Assembly (NCBI GenBank): GCA_038214085.1
Contig: JBBQSF010000017.1
Span: forward strand, 1 to 32,523
DNA length: 32,523 nt
Direction of reading: 5' to 3'
Source of the DNA: JBBQSF01 sp038214085
GTDB lineage: Bacteria > Bacteroidota > Bacteroidia > Bacteroidales > CG2-30-32-10
Below are positions 17,831 to 25,427 of the stretch, piece after piece (the stretch's first letter is position 1; the number at the start of each line of letters is the position of its first letter). The position numbers and the translations under genes were made by a program. The notes below the pieces were generated by a model that was not told where the DNA came from, did no database searches, and was given only the letters and a program-made list of their open reading frames with translations.

Positions 17831-17838
17831 TAACTTTG
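17831..17838 (+). promoter_or_regulatory. Candidate -7 box for pruA
   Basis: TAACTTTG, identical to the rplU -7 box, directly after the terminator. The expected -33 site 18 bp upstream reads TTC and lies within the terminator stem. The leader to the ATG at 17938 is about 95 nt. Confidence 0.45.
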
Positions 17839-17937
17839 TATCGTGAATTGAATTGTATGCAATTTTTCTAAAAGGATTTTTTGTGTTGATTATTTAATTC
17901 AATGGATAAAATTATATTAATTCAAATTAGTAAGACA

Positions 17938-19563
17938 ATGAACAACACTATATTTAAGTTTCGGGAACCCGAAAACGAACCCATATCACAATATACTGCT
18001 ACTAGTACATCGCGCGATAAGCTTGTGGCCGAAATGATACGACTTGCGGCAGCACCAACTGAGATTCCTTTAATTATAGGGGGTGAGGAAATCAGAACCG
18101 GAAAAATGGGAAAGGTTGTCATGCCTCATGAGCATGCGCATGTTTTAGCCAATTATCATCAGGCATCACCAAAAGAAGTCAATATGGCTATAGAAGCTGC
18201 ATTGGCAGCAAAAAAACAATGGTCTGAACTTTCCTGGGTCGAACGTGCATCAATTCAATTGAAGGCTGCGGATCTTATTTCAAAAAAATACAGGTATTTA
18301 TTGAATGCAGCTACAATGCTTGGCCAGGGCAAGAATTCCTATCAGGCAGAAATAGATGCTTCATGTGAAACCATTGATTACTTGCGCTTCAATACTTATT
18401 TTGCTTCACAGATTTATGCCGATCAGCCCAATTCAACTTTTGATCAGATGAACCGTATGGAATACCGTCCACTTGAAGGCTTCGTGTTTACCATTTCGCC
18501 TTTTAATTTTACAGCAATTGCTTCAAATCTTAATATGTCGGTTGCACTTATGGGGAACACAACCGTATGGAAACCAGCGAGTACAGCACTTTTATCAAAC
18601 TATTTTCTGATGAAAATTTTCAAAGAAGCAGGCATGCCCGATGGTGTAATAAATTTTATTCCAGGAAGCGGCGCAATGATAGGCGACATTGTAATGAAAC
18701 ATCCGGAACTTGCTGGAATTCACTTTACTGGATCCAACAAAACCTTTTACCAATTGTGGAAAACAGTTGCGGAAAATTTGGAAAAATACCGTTCTTTTCC
18801 ACGGATAGTGGGCGAAACAGGAGGGAAAGATTTTATTTTTGTTCATCAGTCAGCTAAGGCAATTGAAGTTGCAACTGCAATAGTACGGGGTTCATTTGAA
18901 TATCAAGGCCAAAAGTGTTCTGCATCATCAAGAGCTTATATTCCTGAATCGCTATGGGAAGAGGTAAAACAGCATATTCTCCGTATGGTTTCAGAAATAA
19001 AAATCGGTCATGTGAATGATTTTAAAAACTTTATGAATGCAGTGATTGATGAAGCTTCTTTTGACAATATTATGGCTTACATTGAAAAAGCAAAATCATC
19101 AAACGAAGCAGAAATTATTACAGGAGGAAAAGGAGACAAAAGTGTTGGATATTTCGTTGAGCCCACAGTGATAAAGGTTTCCAACCCTAAGTTTATTACC
19201 ATGGAGGAAGAAATTTTCGGACCCGTAATGTCTGTTTATGTTTATGAAGATAAAAAATTCGAAGAAACGCTCGAACTTTGCAACCAGACTTCTCCTTATG
19301 CATTAACCGGATCTATTTTTTCAGCCGACAGGTATGCATACGAAAAAGCGTGTAAGATTTTGCGCTATGCAGCAGGCAATTTTTACATTAACGATAAACC
19401 AACAGGAGCAATGGTGGGTTTGCAACCGTTTGGGGGATCCAGGGCATCAGGAACAAATGATAAAGCTGGTGGAAAATTCAATCTTTACCGTTGGATAAGC
19501 CCGCGAACGATAAAAGAAACATTTGTGCCTGCCACTGATTTTAAATACCCGTTTATGAAGTAG
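17938..19563 (+). CDS. pruA: L-glutamate gamma-semialdehyde (1-pyrroline-5-carboxylate) dehydrogenase
   Basis: 541 residues from the ATG at 17938, giving the MNNTIFKFREPENEP start typical of Bacteroidota PruA; an ATG at 17902 would add 12 residues. It oxidises glutamate semialdehyde to glutamate with NAD, the last step of proline (and ornithine-derived) catabolism. Motifs: FTISPFNFTAIASNL, VWKPAST, FTGSNKTF, the GETGGKD box with the general base Glu293, and catalytic Cys327 in YQGQKCSASSR. The C-terminal GLQPFGGSRASGTNDKAG is also diagnostic. The length matches the single-function enzyme, without a PutA proline dehydrogenase half. No proline dehydrogenase is nearby. Confidence 0.95.
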   Translation: MNNTIFKFREPENEPISQYTATSTSRDKLVAEMIRLAAAPTEIPLIIGGEEIRTGKMGKVVMPHEHAHVLANYHQASPKEVNMAIEAALAAKKQWSELSWVERASIQLKAADLISKKYRYLLNAATMLGQGKNSYQAEIDASCETIDYLRFNTYFASQIYADQPNSTFDQMNRMEYRPLEGFVFTISPFNFTAIASNLNMSVALMGNTTVWKPASTALLSNYFLMKIFKEAGMPDGVINFIPGSGAMIGDIVMKHPELAGIHFTGSNKTFYQLWKTVAENLEKYRSFPRIVGETGGKDFIFVHQSAKAIEVATAIVRGSFEYQGQKCSASSRAYIPESLWEEVKQHILRMVSEIKIGHVNDFKNFMNAVIDEASFDNIMAYIEKAKSSNEAEIITGGKGDKSVGYFVEPTVIKVSNPKFITMEEEIFGPVMSVYVYEDKKFEETLELCNQTSPYALTGSIFSADRYAYEKACKILRYAAGNFYINDKPTGAMVGLQPFGGSRASGTNDKAGGKFNLYRWISPRTIKETFVPATDFKYPFMK

Positions 19564-19584
19564 CTTTTTTTTAAAAAAGTGGTG

Positions 19585-19646
19585 TAATGGACAAAAATCA
19601 GGCTTTTTTATAGATGTTATTCTCTAATGGACATTTTGCAGGCTTT
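19585..19646. repeat. Two direct repeats, TAATGGAC-N6-CAGGCTTT, 40 bp apart
   Basis: Copies at 19585-19606 and 19625-19646 share the first 8 and last 8 bases and differ only in the central six (AAAAAT, ATTTTG). The 40-bp period is close to four helical turns, which would suit two sites on the same face of the DNA. They lie about 190-210 bp upstream of the wtpA -7 box. Confidence 0.6.
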
Positions 19647-19715
19647 GGTTGACTGGGGCTATGGCGCTTTGATGGTATGTTTTTGTTGCCGTTTTCAAAG
19701 CATTTTCCTGTCAGG

Positions 19716-19775
19716 TTATACCAATACTTAGCAAGAAATAGTCTTTGGCCTATTTCTTAATAAGTATTGGTATAA
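19716..19775. repeat. 60-bp palindromic element (hairpin) with TTATACC ends
   Basis: Left arm 19716-19741 and right arm 19750-19775 are reverse complements at 24 of 26 positions, around the 8-nt loop TCTTTGGC. The ends read TTATACCAATACTTA and TAAGTATTGGTATAA. There is no T run after either arm, so it is not a typical terminator. Its ends resemble those of the element at 28045-28120. Confidence 0.8.
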
Positions 19776-19834
19776 TATCATTTCCGGGTACTTTTAAATT
19801 TCAGTGAAATAAATTTTTTTATCAGCTTTTTTAG

Positions 19835-19842
19835 TATTTTTG
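19835..19842 (+). promoter_or_regulatory. Candidate -7 box for the wtpABC operon
   Basis: TATTTTTG matches TAnnTTTG, 55 bp upstream of the wtpA ATG. The -33 position reads TTT rather than TTG. Confidence 0.4.
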
Positions 19843-19897
19843 CCTCGATATGTATATTTTAGCATAACGACAAAATTTTCTAAAAATCAATACAACT

Positions 19898-20899
19898 ATG
19901 ATAAAAAATATATTTTTCACCATGGTAATTGGTCTTTTTTTTAACATATTAATGGTATCATGTGGGAGCGGTTCCGATAAAAATATCAAATCAGACAAGG
20001 ATACTGCAATTACTGGAAATATTATTCTTTTTCATGCTGGAAGTTTAGCGGTTCCAATAAAAGAAATAATAAAAGAATTTAAAAAGGAATATCCAAATGT
20101 TAAAGTGCTTGCCGAAGCAGCTGGAAGTGTGGAATGTGCCCGTAAAATAACGGAACTGAAAAAGCCCTGTGATGTTTTTGCTTCTTCAGATGTAAAAGTC
20201 ATTGATAATAATTTGATTCCCGATTATGCGGATTGGAGTATCAATTTTGCCTCAAATGAAATGGTCATTGCATACAATGAAAAATCACGAAAAGCCTCAG
20301 AAATAAATAAAGGCAATTGGTGGGATATTTTGCTTAATGCTGAAGTTGCTTTTGGCAGAGCAGATCCTGATGCAGACCCTTGCGGTTACAGGACTGTTTT
20401 AACCGCTAAACTCTCCGAAAAGTTTTATAATAAAAAAGGGCTTGCCGATAAAATTCTAAAAAAGGATACACGGCATATCCGTCCCAAAGAAGTTGATTTG
20501 CTTGCATTGTTGGAAAGCAATACACTTGATTATATTTTTATTTACAAGTCAGTTGCTGATCAGCATAAGCTTAAATATGTGGCGTTACCTGATGAAATCA
20601 ACCTAAAAAATCCTAAGCTGGATTCGCTTTATGCTACAGTATCAGTGGAAGTGAAAGGCAAAAAACCCGGAGATAAAAAAATCCAAAAGGGTGAGGCGAT
20701 GGTTTATGGAATTACGATACCTAAGGATGCGCCTAATATGAAAGTAGCTTTGGCTTTTGTCGAATTTTTTCTCAACAAAAATAAAGGAATGAAAATTATA
20801 GAAGCAAACGGACAGCCTTCGTTGATTCCTTCATTTACTCCCTTATATGAAAAACTTCCCGATTCCCTTAAACAATTTGCAGCTAAAAATAAAAAGTGA
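19898..20899 (+). CDS. wtpA: Tungstate/molybdate-binding lipoprotein of an ABC importer
   Basis: 333 residues. The signal peptide ends in a lipobox (LMVSCGS, Cys22), so the protein is anchored on the periplasmic side. The oxyanion-binding family is clear: FHAGSLAVP (45-53), EAAGSVECARKI (73-84), and GRADPDADPCGYR (153-165). These match the WtpA/ModA-like group from archaea and anaerobes, whose members bind tungstate very tightly and molybdate well. It delivers the oxyanion to WtpB/WtpC. First gene of a tightly packed operon: its TGA overlaps the GTG of wtpB. Molybdate versus tungstate preference cannot be read from sequence. Confidence 0.9.
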   Translation: MIKNIFFTMVIGLFFNILMVSCGSGSDKNIKSDKDTAITGNIILFHAGSLAVPIKEIIKEFKKEYPNVKVLAEAAGSVECARKITELKKPCDVFASSDVKVIDNNLIPDYADWSINFASNEMVIAYNEKSRKASEINKGNWWDILLNAEVAFGRADPDADPCGYRTVLTAKLSEKFYNKKGLADKILKKDTRHIRPKEVDLLALLESNTLDYIFIYKSVADQHKLKYVALPDEINLKNPKLDSLYATVSVEVKGKKPGDKKIQKGEAMVYGITIPKDAPNMKVALAFVEFFLNKNKGMKIIEANGQPSLIPSFTPLYEKLPDSLKQFAAKNKK

Positions 20900-21681
20900 A
20901 AAACAATAAACTAATACTTGTATTCAGCTTTTTAGGCGGGTTGGTGCTTTTGTTCATTATTGCTCCTTTGCTTGGGCTGTTTTTTTCTACCACAGGCACT
21001 GAAATAACCGAAACCATAAAGGATACCGAAGTTACCGACAGCATCTGGTTGACCATTTGGATATCAATGCTGGGAACAGTTATTTTTGCTATAGGCTGCA
21101 TACCACTGGCATATGTTTTGTCGCGAAAAAAATTTTATTTTAAAAAAATAATTATCGGGATCATTAATCTTCCTATAGTAATTCCTCATTCTGCTGCTGG
21201 TATCGCGCTTTTGTCGGTTCTTTCAAGAAACACCTTGCCCGGAAGAATAGCTGAAAATATGGGTTTTGGTTTTGTGAGTAGTTCTGCTGGAATAATGCTT
21301 GCAATGGCTTTTGTAAGCCTGCCTTATCTGCTAACAAGCGCAATTGATGGATTCAATGCAGTGCCGGTAAAATTGGAAAAAGCTGCTATGAACCTTGGCG
21401 CTTCGCCTTTGCGTACTTTTCTTACCATCACCTTGCCTCTTGCATGGCGGCCTGTTCTTTCTGGTCTATTAATGATGTGGGCAAGGGGAATGAGCGAATT
21501 TGGTGCGGTGATTATAATTGCATATCATCCAATGACAACTCCTGTTATGATATTTGAACGGTTTAATTCTTTCGGACTCCAGTATGCAAGGCCGGTAGCA
21601 GTATTATTTATTGCTATATGTCTTATTTTATTTATCGCTCTGCGCTTATTTTCAAAAAACAAGATAGATGCTCGAAATTAA
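20896..21681 (+). CDS. wtpB: Tungstate/molybdate ABC transporter permease
   Basis: A 261-residue inner-membrane protein with about six membrane segments. The EAA loop that docks onto the ATPase is EKAAMNLGASPLRTFL (161-176), and the NLPIVIPHSAAGIALL segment is typical of ModB/WtpB/CysT-like permeases. The start is a GTG whose last bases overlap the wtpA stop (GTGA, 4-bp overlap), indicating translational coupling. It works as a homodimer in this family. Confidence 0.9.
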   Translation: MKNNKLILVFSFLGGLVLLFIIAPLLGLFFSTTGTEITETIKDTEVTDSIWLTIWISMLGTVIFAIGCIPLAYVLSRKKFYFKKIIIGIINLPIVIPHSAAGIALLSVLSRNTLPGRIAENMGFGFVSSSAGIMLAMAFVSLPYLLTSAIDGFNAVPVKLEKAAMNLGASPLRTFLTITLPLAWRPVLSGLLMMWARGMSEFGAVIIIAYHPMTTPVMIFERFNSFGLQYARPVAVLFIAICLILFIALRLFSKNKIDARN

Positions 21682-22729
21682 AAACATATCAAAATCATTT
21701 CCGGATTTCTGCTTGAAAAATATTTCTTTTTCAGTAACCAAAGGTGATTATTTTGTTCTGTTGGGCGGCTCGGGTATGGGAAAATCAATGCTTCTAGAAA
21801 TTATTTCAGGAATTACATCAGCAGATTCAGGAGAAATTATTTTGAATGGAAAAGATATAACTTCTGAAAAAATACAAAAACGTAAAATTGCACTTGTATA
21901 TCAGGATCAGGTTCTTTTTCCTCACCTCACAGTGTTTGATAATATCGCATTTCCGCTGCGCAGTAAAAAGAAAAGCTCATCTCAAATTAAAACAAAAGTT
22001 AACGAATTAGCCGAATTAGTCGAAATCAGTAAACTTCTTGATCGAAAGCCCGGAACATTGTCGGGAGGAGAAGCGCAAAGAGTTGCACTTGCAAGAGCTC
22101 TAGCAACTGAACCTGAATATCTTTTACTTGACGAACCGCTATCAAATATCGATACTCAGTTAAGGTATGCGTTGCGTAGTTTGCTGCGAAAAATTAATGC
22201 CAACGGACAGTCGATAATTCATGTAACACATGATTATGAAGAGGCCATTTCGCTTGCCAATAAACTTGCAGTAATCGAAAATGGATGCATTGTTCAAACT
22301 GGAACTCCAGAAGCTGTTTTTACTTTTCCGAAATCAGAATTCATTGCAAAATTTATCGGTATAAAAAATTTTTACAAAGGAAAATTAGTGCTTCAGCAAA
22401 ATGAAAGTGCCCTTAAATTATTTGAAATAAATGGTGTTAAATTCCATGTTGCTACTGAAGAAAATCAGGGCGAAGGTTTCTTACTGATATCTTCAGAAAA
22501 TGTTGTGATATCTGATTGCCATATTGAAAGCAGTTCACGTAATATTTTCCATGGCAAAATTATTGATTTTTTCCCTGCCAGATCAGGAGTTGAAGTTGTA
22601 GTGGAAACTAGCGGAATTAATATAACTGCTATTATTTCTAATGAAGCATTTGAAAAATTTGAATTGGTAAAAGGGAAAGAAATCTGGGTAAGTTTTAAAG
22701 CTTCTGCTGTTAAATTTATTTCAATATAA
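21668..22729 (+). CDS. wtpC: Tungstate/molybdate ABC transporter ATPase with C-terminal TOBE/Mop-like domain
   Basis: 353 residues. Walker A GGSGMGKS (33-40), Q-loop VYQDQVLF (77-84), signature LSGGEAQRVALARAL (131-145), Walker B YLLLDEPLSNID (151-162) and H-loop HVTHD (185-189) are all present, so the ATPase should be active. After about residue 235 comes a beta-rich regulatory region; its last 65 residues (from IFHGKIIDFFPARSG) look like a TOBE/Mop oxyanion-binding domain, which in ModC-type proteins can inhibit transport when the oxyanion binds. It overlaps wtpB by 14 bp. Confidence 0.9.
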   Translation: MLEIKNISKSFPDFCLKNISFSVTKGDYFVLLGGSGMGKSMLLEIISGITSADSGEIILNGKDITSEKIQKRKIALVYQDQVLFPHLTVFDNIAFPLRSKKKSSSQIKTKVNELAELVEISKLLDRKPGTLSGGEAQRVALARALATEPEYLLLDEPLSNIDTQLRYALRSLLRKINANGQSIIHVTHDYEEAISLANKLAVIENGCIVQTGTPEAVFTFPKSEFIAKFIGIKNFYKGKLVLQQNESALKLFEINGVKFHVATEENQGEGFLLISSENVVISDCHIESSSRNIFHGKIIDFFPARSGVEVVVETSGINITAIISNEAFEKFELVKGKEIWVSFKASAVKFISI

Positions 22730-22789
22730 TTTGTGAACCAATAAGTAAAATATATACGCTTAAATATAAAATTTAAACCCCCAAATGCT

Positions 22790-23809
22790 ATGAAAAAATT
22801 TAATTTAATTTTATTATTAACTCTTTTTGTCCAGATTTTGTCAGCTCAAAACAAACCCGTAGAAACAAATGATTTTTATGATAATGATTCCACGTACAAT
22901 TTGGGAATTCCTAAATTAGAAATAACAGGCGAAGTTGCTAACCCTTTAACCGTAGACCTTTCAAAACTTCCTATGCGGTCAGAAATGGTGAAGGAAACTT
23001 ATCTGGATGAAAAAGGCGATACTGTTTTTATTGGGGCCTATCGATATGACGGATATTCGCTTTATGATATTTTGAACAACACTATTCTCAAAAAGAAAAA
23101 TGAAGCCGAGTTTAATCCGATCATTGATTTGTATGTTGAAATTGAAAATGCCAAAGGCGATAAAGTGGTTTTGAGTTGGGGTGAAATTTATTATCCTGTG
23201 AACAGGCATAAAATACTTTTTGCAACAAAAGTGGCACGAATTGTTCCTTCCAAAACGAAAGACCTTTGGCCACTCCCAACCGAAAATAAGTTGGTGGTAG
23301 CAACGGATCTGGTTACAGAACGCAATATTTCAAACCCTACAAAAATCACTGTTAAATCATATTCTGCTTCAATTGCGGTAAACCGAGAATTGGATGATAA
23401 TTATTCCAAAGAAATTATCATTTCAAAGGGAGATAAACAGCTTGAAAAAATTGTTAAATATCCTATTGAAATGACTAAAAATAATTACCCTACTGTATTT
23501 TACGGACGTGGCAGAGGTATTCATGGCGTTACTGATTTTATTGGTGTTCCATTAAAAGATATTTTGAAAAAACATATTACATTTAATAAGAAAAATATTC
23601 AAAAAGGGATGGTGATAGTTGTTGGAAAGGACGGTTATCGCTGTGTATTTACATTTAGTGAAATATTTAACAGGTGCGATTTTGCAGAACTGCTATTAAT
23701 AAATAAAACGTCTGACCAAAAAGAGGGTGCTTTTTCATTGTTTCCTGCGGCTGACTTTTTTTCAGATAGAGCGGTGAAAAACATCACTGAGATAAGGATT
23801 ATAGAATAA
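22790..23809 (+). CDS. Exported protein with two sulfite-oxidase-like (molybdopterin-binding-fold) units, catalytic Cys not evident
   Basis: 339 residues, signal peptide 1-20 (LSAQ). About 40-195 begins LEITGEVANPLTVDLSKLP and continues YDGYSLYDIL, the pattern of the oxidoreductase molybdopterin-binding (SUOX/YedY) domain. A second similar unit covers about 224-339 (PTVFYGRGRGIHGVTDFIGVPLKDIL, then VIVVGKDGYRCVFTFSEIF). Both are shorter than the catalytic domain. The only two cysteines of the mature protein (Cys285, Cys296) are in the second unit and not in the usual ligand context, so a Mo/W enzyme is doubtful. It starts 60 bp after wtpC on the same strand, which suggests a role tied to Mo/W: binding, sensing or cofactor handling. 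Function uncertain. Confidence 0.65.
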   Translation: MKKFNLILLLTLFVQILSAQNKPVETNDFYDNDSTYNLGIPKLEITGEVANPLTVDLSKLPMRSEMVKETYLDEKGDTVFIGAYRYDGYSLYDILNNTILKKKNEAEFNPIIDLYVEIENAKGDKVVLSWGEIYYPVNRHKILFATKVARIVPSKTKDLWPLPTENKLVVATDLVTERNISNPTKITVKSYSASIAVNRELDDNYSKEIIISKGDKQLEKIVKYPIEMTKNNYPTVFYGRGRGIHGVTDFIGVPLKDILKKHITFNKKNIQKGMVIVVGKDGYRCVFTFSEIFNRCDFAELLLINKTSDQKEGAFSLFPAADFFSDRAVKNITEIRIIE

Positions 23810-23862
23810 AAGAGACTGCCCTTAAGTTATCAGATGCAATTAATTGTTTTTTTATTAGACGA

Positions 23863-25338
23863 TTATTTTTTTCCGTCTTTCGAAAACATCAGCATATTTA
23901 ATGATTTATAATCAATAAAATTATACCCCCAATATTTTTTAATTATATCGGCAGGGAGATACCATTTGTTATTTATAAGTTCTGCTTTGTCGGCTTTTGA
24001 TACAGAGCCAAACAGGACTACTGTGGGTTCTTTATATTTTTCGGGTAACTTTATTTTGCTTGAACCGTGCAACACTTCATCTTTTGATTTATCAATAACA
24101 CAGGTGTCAATAGGTGTACCATCCTGCTTAAATACCGTTAGTTTAAACTGATTCCCATTTGTTTCGGCCAAAATATAATTAGGCATTTCCTGGGGATTGT
24201 AAGTATAGGCATTCCAAACTTTTGCAACAGTATCGTTGTACCACTTGTTCCCGCTACGTCCGGTGAGATAATACACTGTTCCTTGAGATGGTTTCACAAC
24301 AAATGTATCTGCCTTTATTGGATATGTCCACGAAACCATGTGTTCATGTGCATTGAGCACAATGTCAACGTGGTTTGAATCAATTATTGGTTGCAGTAAA
24401 GTTTTAAGTTTATCATTTGATCTGAAAGCCGAATTATAATAAATGGGCTTATGAAAAAGCACTATTTTCCATTTTTTATCAGTGCTTTTTAAATCCTTTC
24501 GCAACCAATCCAATTCTTTTTTAATGGTGGCATCGCTGAATTTTTCTTCTCTAATCTGACTATCCCAAATTGCAAAATGGACTTCACCATAATCAAATGA
24601 ATATATTTGTCCTTTAAGTTCGTCGGGGACATTTTGTTGTGAAACTTTAAATTGCCTGATAAAATATTTTGGTTTTTCGCTGCCACCGCCCCAAATTGAA
24701 TCTTTATAGGTGTCGTGATTGCCCAAAATGGGCATTGCAGGAATTTTATTAATAACATCTTTAACGGATTCAAACCAGTTGTTCCAGTGTATATAATATC
24801 CACCAACTTCAACAAGATCGCCCATATTGATAAAAAATTTGGAATCAGGATTTTTGCTGTATGCATTGTTAATGGTGGTGCTAAATATTGTATAGTTTGT
24901 GTCTTTAGCTTCTCCACTTTGACTGTCGCCAAAAATTAAAAAACGAAAATTTTTAGTATCATTTGATTCGGTAGCAAAAGTGCTAATTGTACTCCAGTTG
25001 TTTCCGTAGCCAACCGTATAGCAATATGTTTTACCCGGCTCAAGGTTTTTAAGAGTCACTGTATGAATAAACCATACTCCGATATCGGTTTTAAAATTTC
25101 CCGAACTATCCTCTTTTACCGTAATAGCTGTACTTAAAAAATGAGCGGAATCTACAATGTTTGCAAACCTAACTTCCCCTTTTGTTTGGTTGATATCCGT
25201 TCTCCAAGTAATGGTTTGAGTGGTGCGTGCATCACCTGTCCATGTTAAGGTTACATGATCGGGAACGCCTGATTTTGCTTCAAAACACAAATATACACTG
25301 ATATAGAAAATAAGCGAAAACACAAATGAATGTTTCAT
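23863..25338 (-). CDS. Exported purple-acid-phosphatase-like metallophosphoesterase
   Basis: 491 residues with a signal peptide (about 1-22). About 25-125 is a fibronectin-III-like N-terminal domain (VTLTWTGDARTTQTITWRTD, then LKNLEPGKTYCYTVGYG), as in purple acid phosphatases. The metallophosphoesterase domain (about 130-365) has the metal ligands in order: GDSQ (137-140), NMGDLVEVGG with Asp174, GNHDT (206-210), LFHKPIYYN, and NAHEHMVSW. It should hydrolyse phosphate mono- or diesters outside the inner membrane. The last 55 or so residues, after a charged linker, form a separate small region (VVLFGSVSKADKAEL to SLNMLMFS) that I do not recognise. It is monocistronic or the end of the minus-strand cluster. 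Confidence 0.88.
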   Translation of the reverse strand: MKHSFVFSLIFYISVYLCFEAKSGVPDHVTLTWTGDARTTQTITWRTDINQTKGEVRFANIVDSAHFLSTAITVKEDSSGNFKTDIGVWFIHTVTLKNLEPGKTYCYTVGYGNNWSTISTFATESNDTKNFRFLIFGDSQSGEAKDTNYTIFSTTINNAYSKNPDSKFFINMGDLVEVGGYYIHWNNWFESVKDVINKIPAMPILGNHDTYKDSIWGGGSEKPKYFIRQFKVSQQNVPDELKGQIYSFDYGEVHFAIWDSQIREEKFSDATIKKELDWLRKDLKSTDKKWKIVLFHKPIYYNSAFRSNDKLKTLLQPIIDSNHVDIVLNAHEHMVSWTYPIKADTFVVKPSQGTVYYLTGRSGNKWYNDTVAKVWNAYTYNPQEMPNYILAETNGNQFKLTVFKQDGTPIDTCVIDKSKDEVLHGSSKIKLPEKYKEPTVVLFGSVSKADKAELINNKWYLPADIIKKYWGYNFIDYKSLNMLMFSKDGKK

Positions 25339-25345
25339 AAATATG

Positions 25346-25367
25346 AATTATTTTATAAAAAATAATT
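25346..25367. repeat. Perfect AT-only hairpin in the phosphatase leader
   Basis: AATTATTTT (25346-25354) and AAAATAATT (25359-25367) with a 4-nt loop, 8 bp upstream of the phosphatase ATG on the minus strand. It could fold over the translation start region, but the AT-rich context makes chance likely. Confidence 0.35.
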
Positions 25368-25427
25368 TCTTAAATAATTATAAAAAAACAAAAAAATAGA
25401 GCAAATTTGGATTCGTTAAAATCAAGC

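Larger units (their letters stand above)
19564..19897. other. Intergenic region between pruA and wtpA
   Basis: A 334-bp stretch without a credible ORF. It holds a pair of 22-bp direct repeats (19585-19606, 19625-19646), a 60-bp near-perfect hairpin (19716-19775), and a candidate -7 box for wtpA (19835-19842). GCTTTGA at 19666 and TCAAAGC at 19695 form a weak 7-bp inverted repeat between them. No clear pruA terminator is visible. Confidence 0.7.

Noticed and set aside
23810..23862. Terminator between the convergent genes at 23809 and 23863
   Set aside because: Only a CAATTAATTG palindrome without a loop followed by T residues is present; too weak to call.
24489..24932. 147-codon open frame on the minus strand inside the phosphatase gene
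   Set aside because: It overlaps the conserved metallophosphoesterase motifs in another frame and has no recognisable features.
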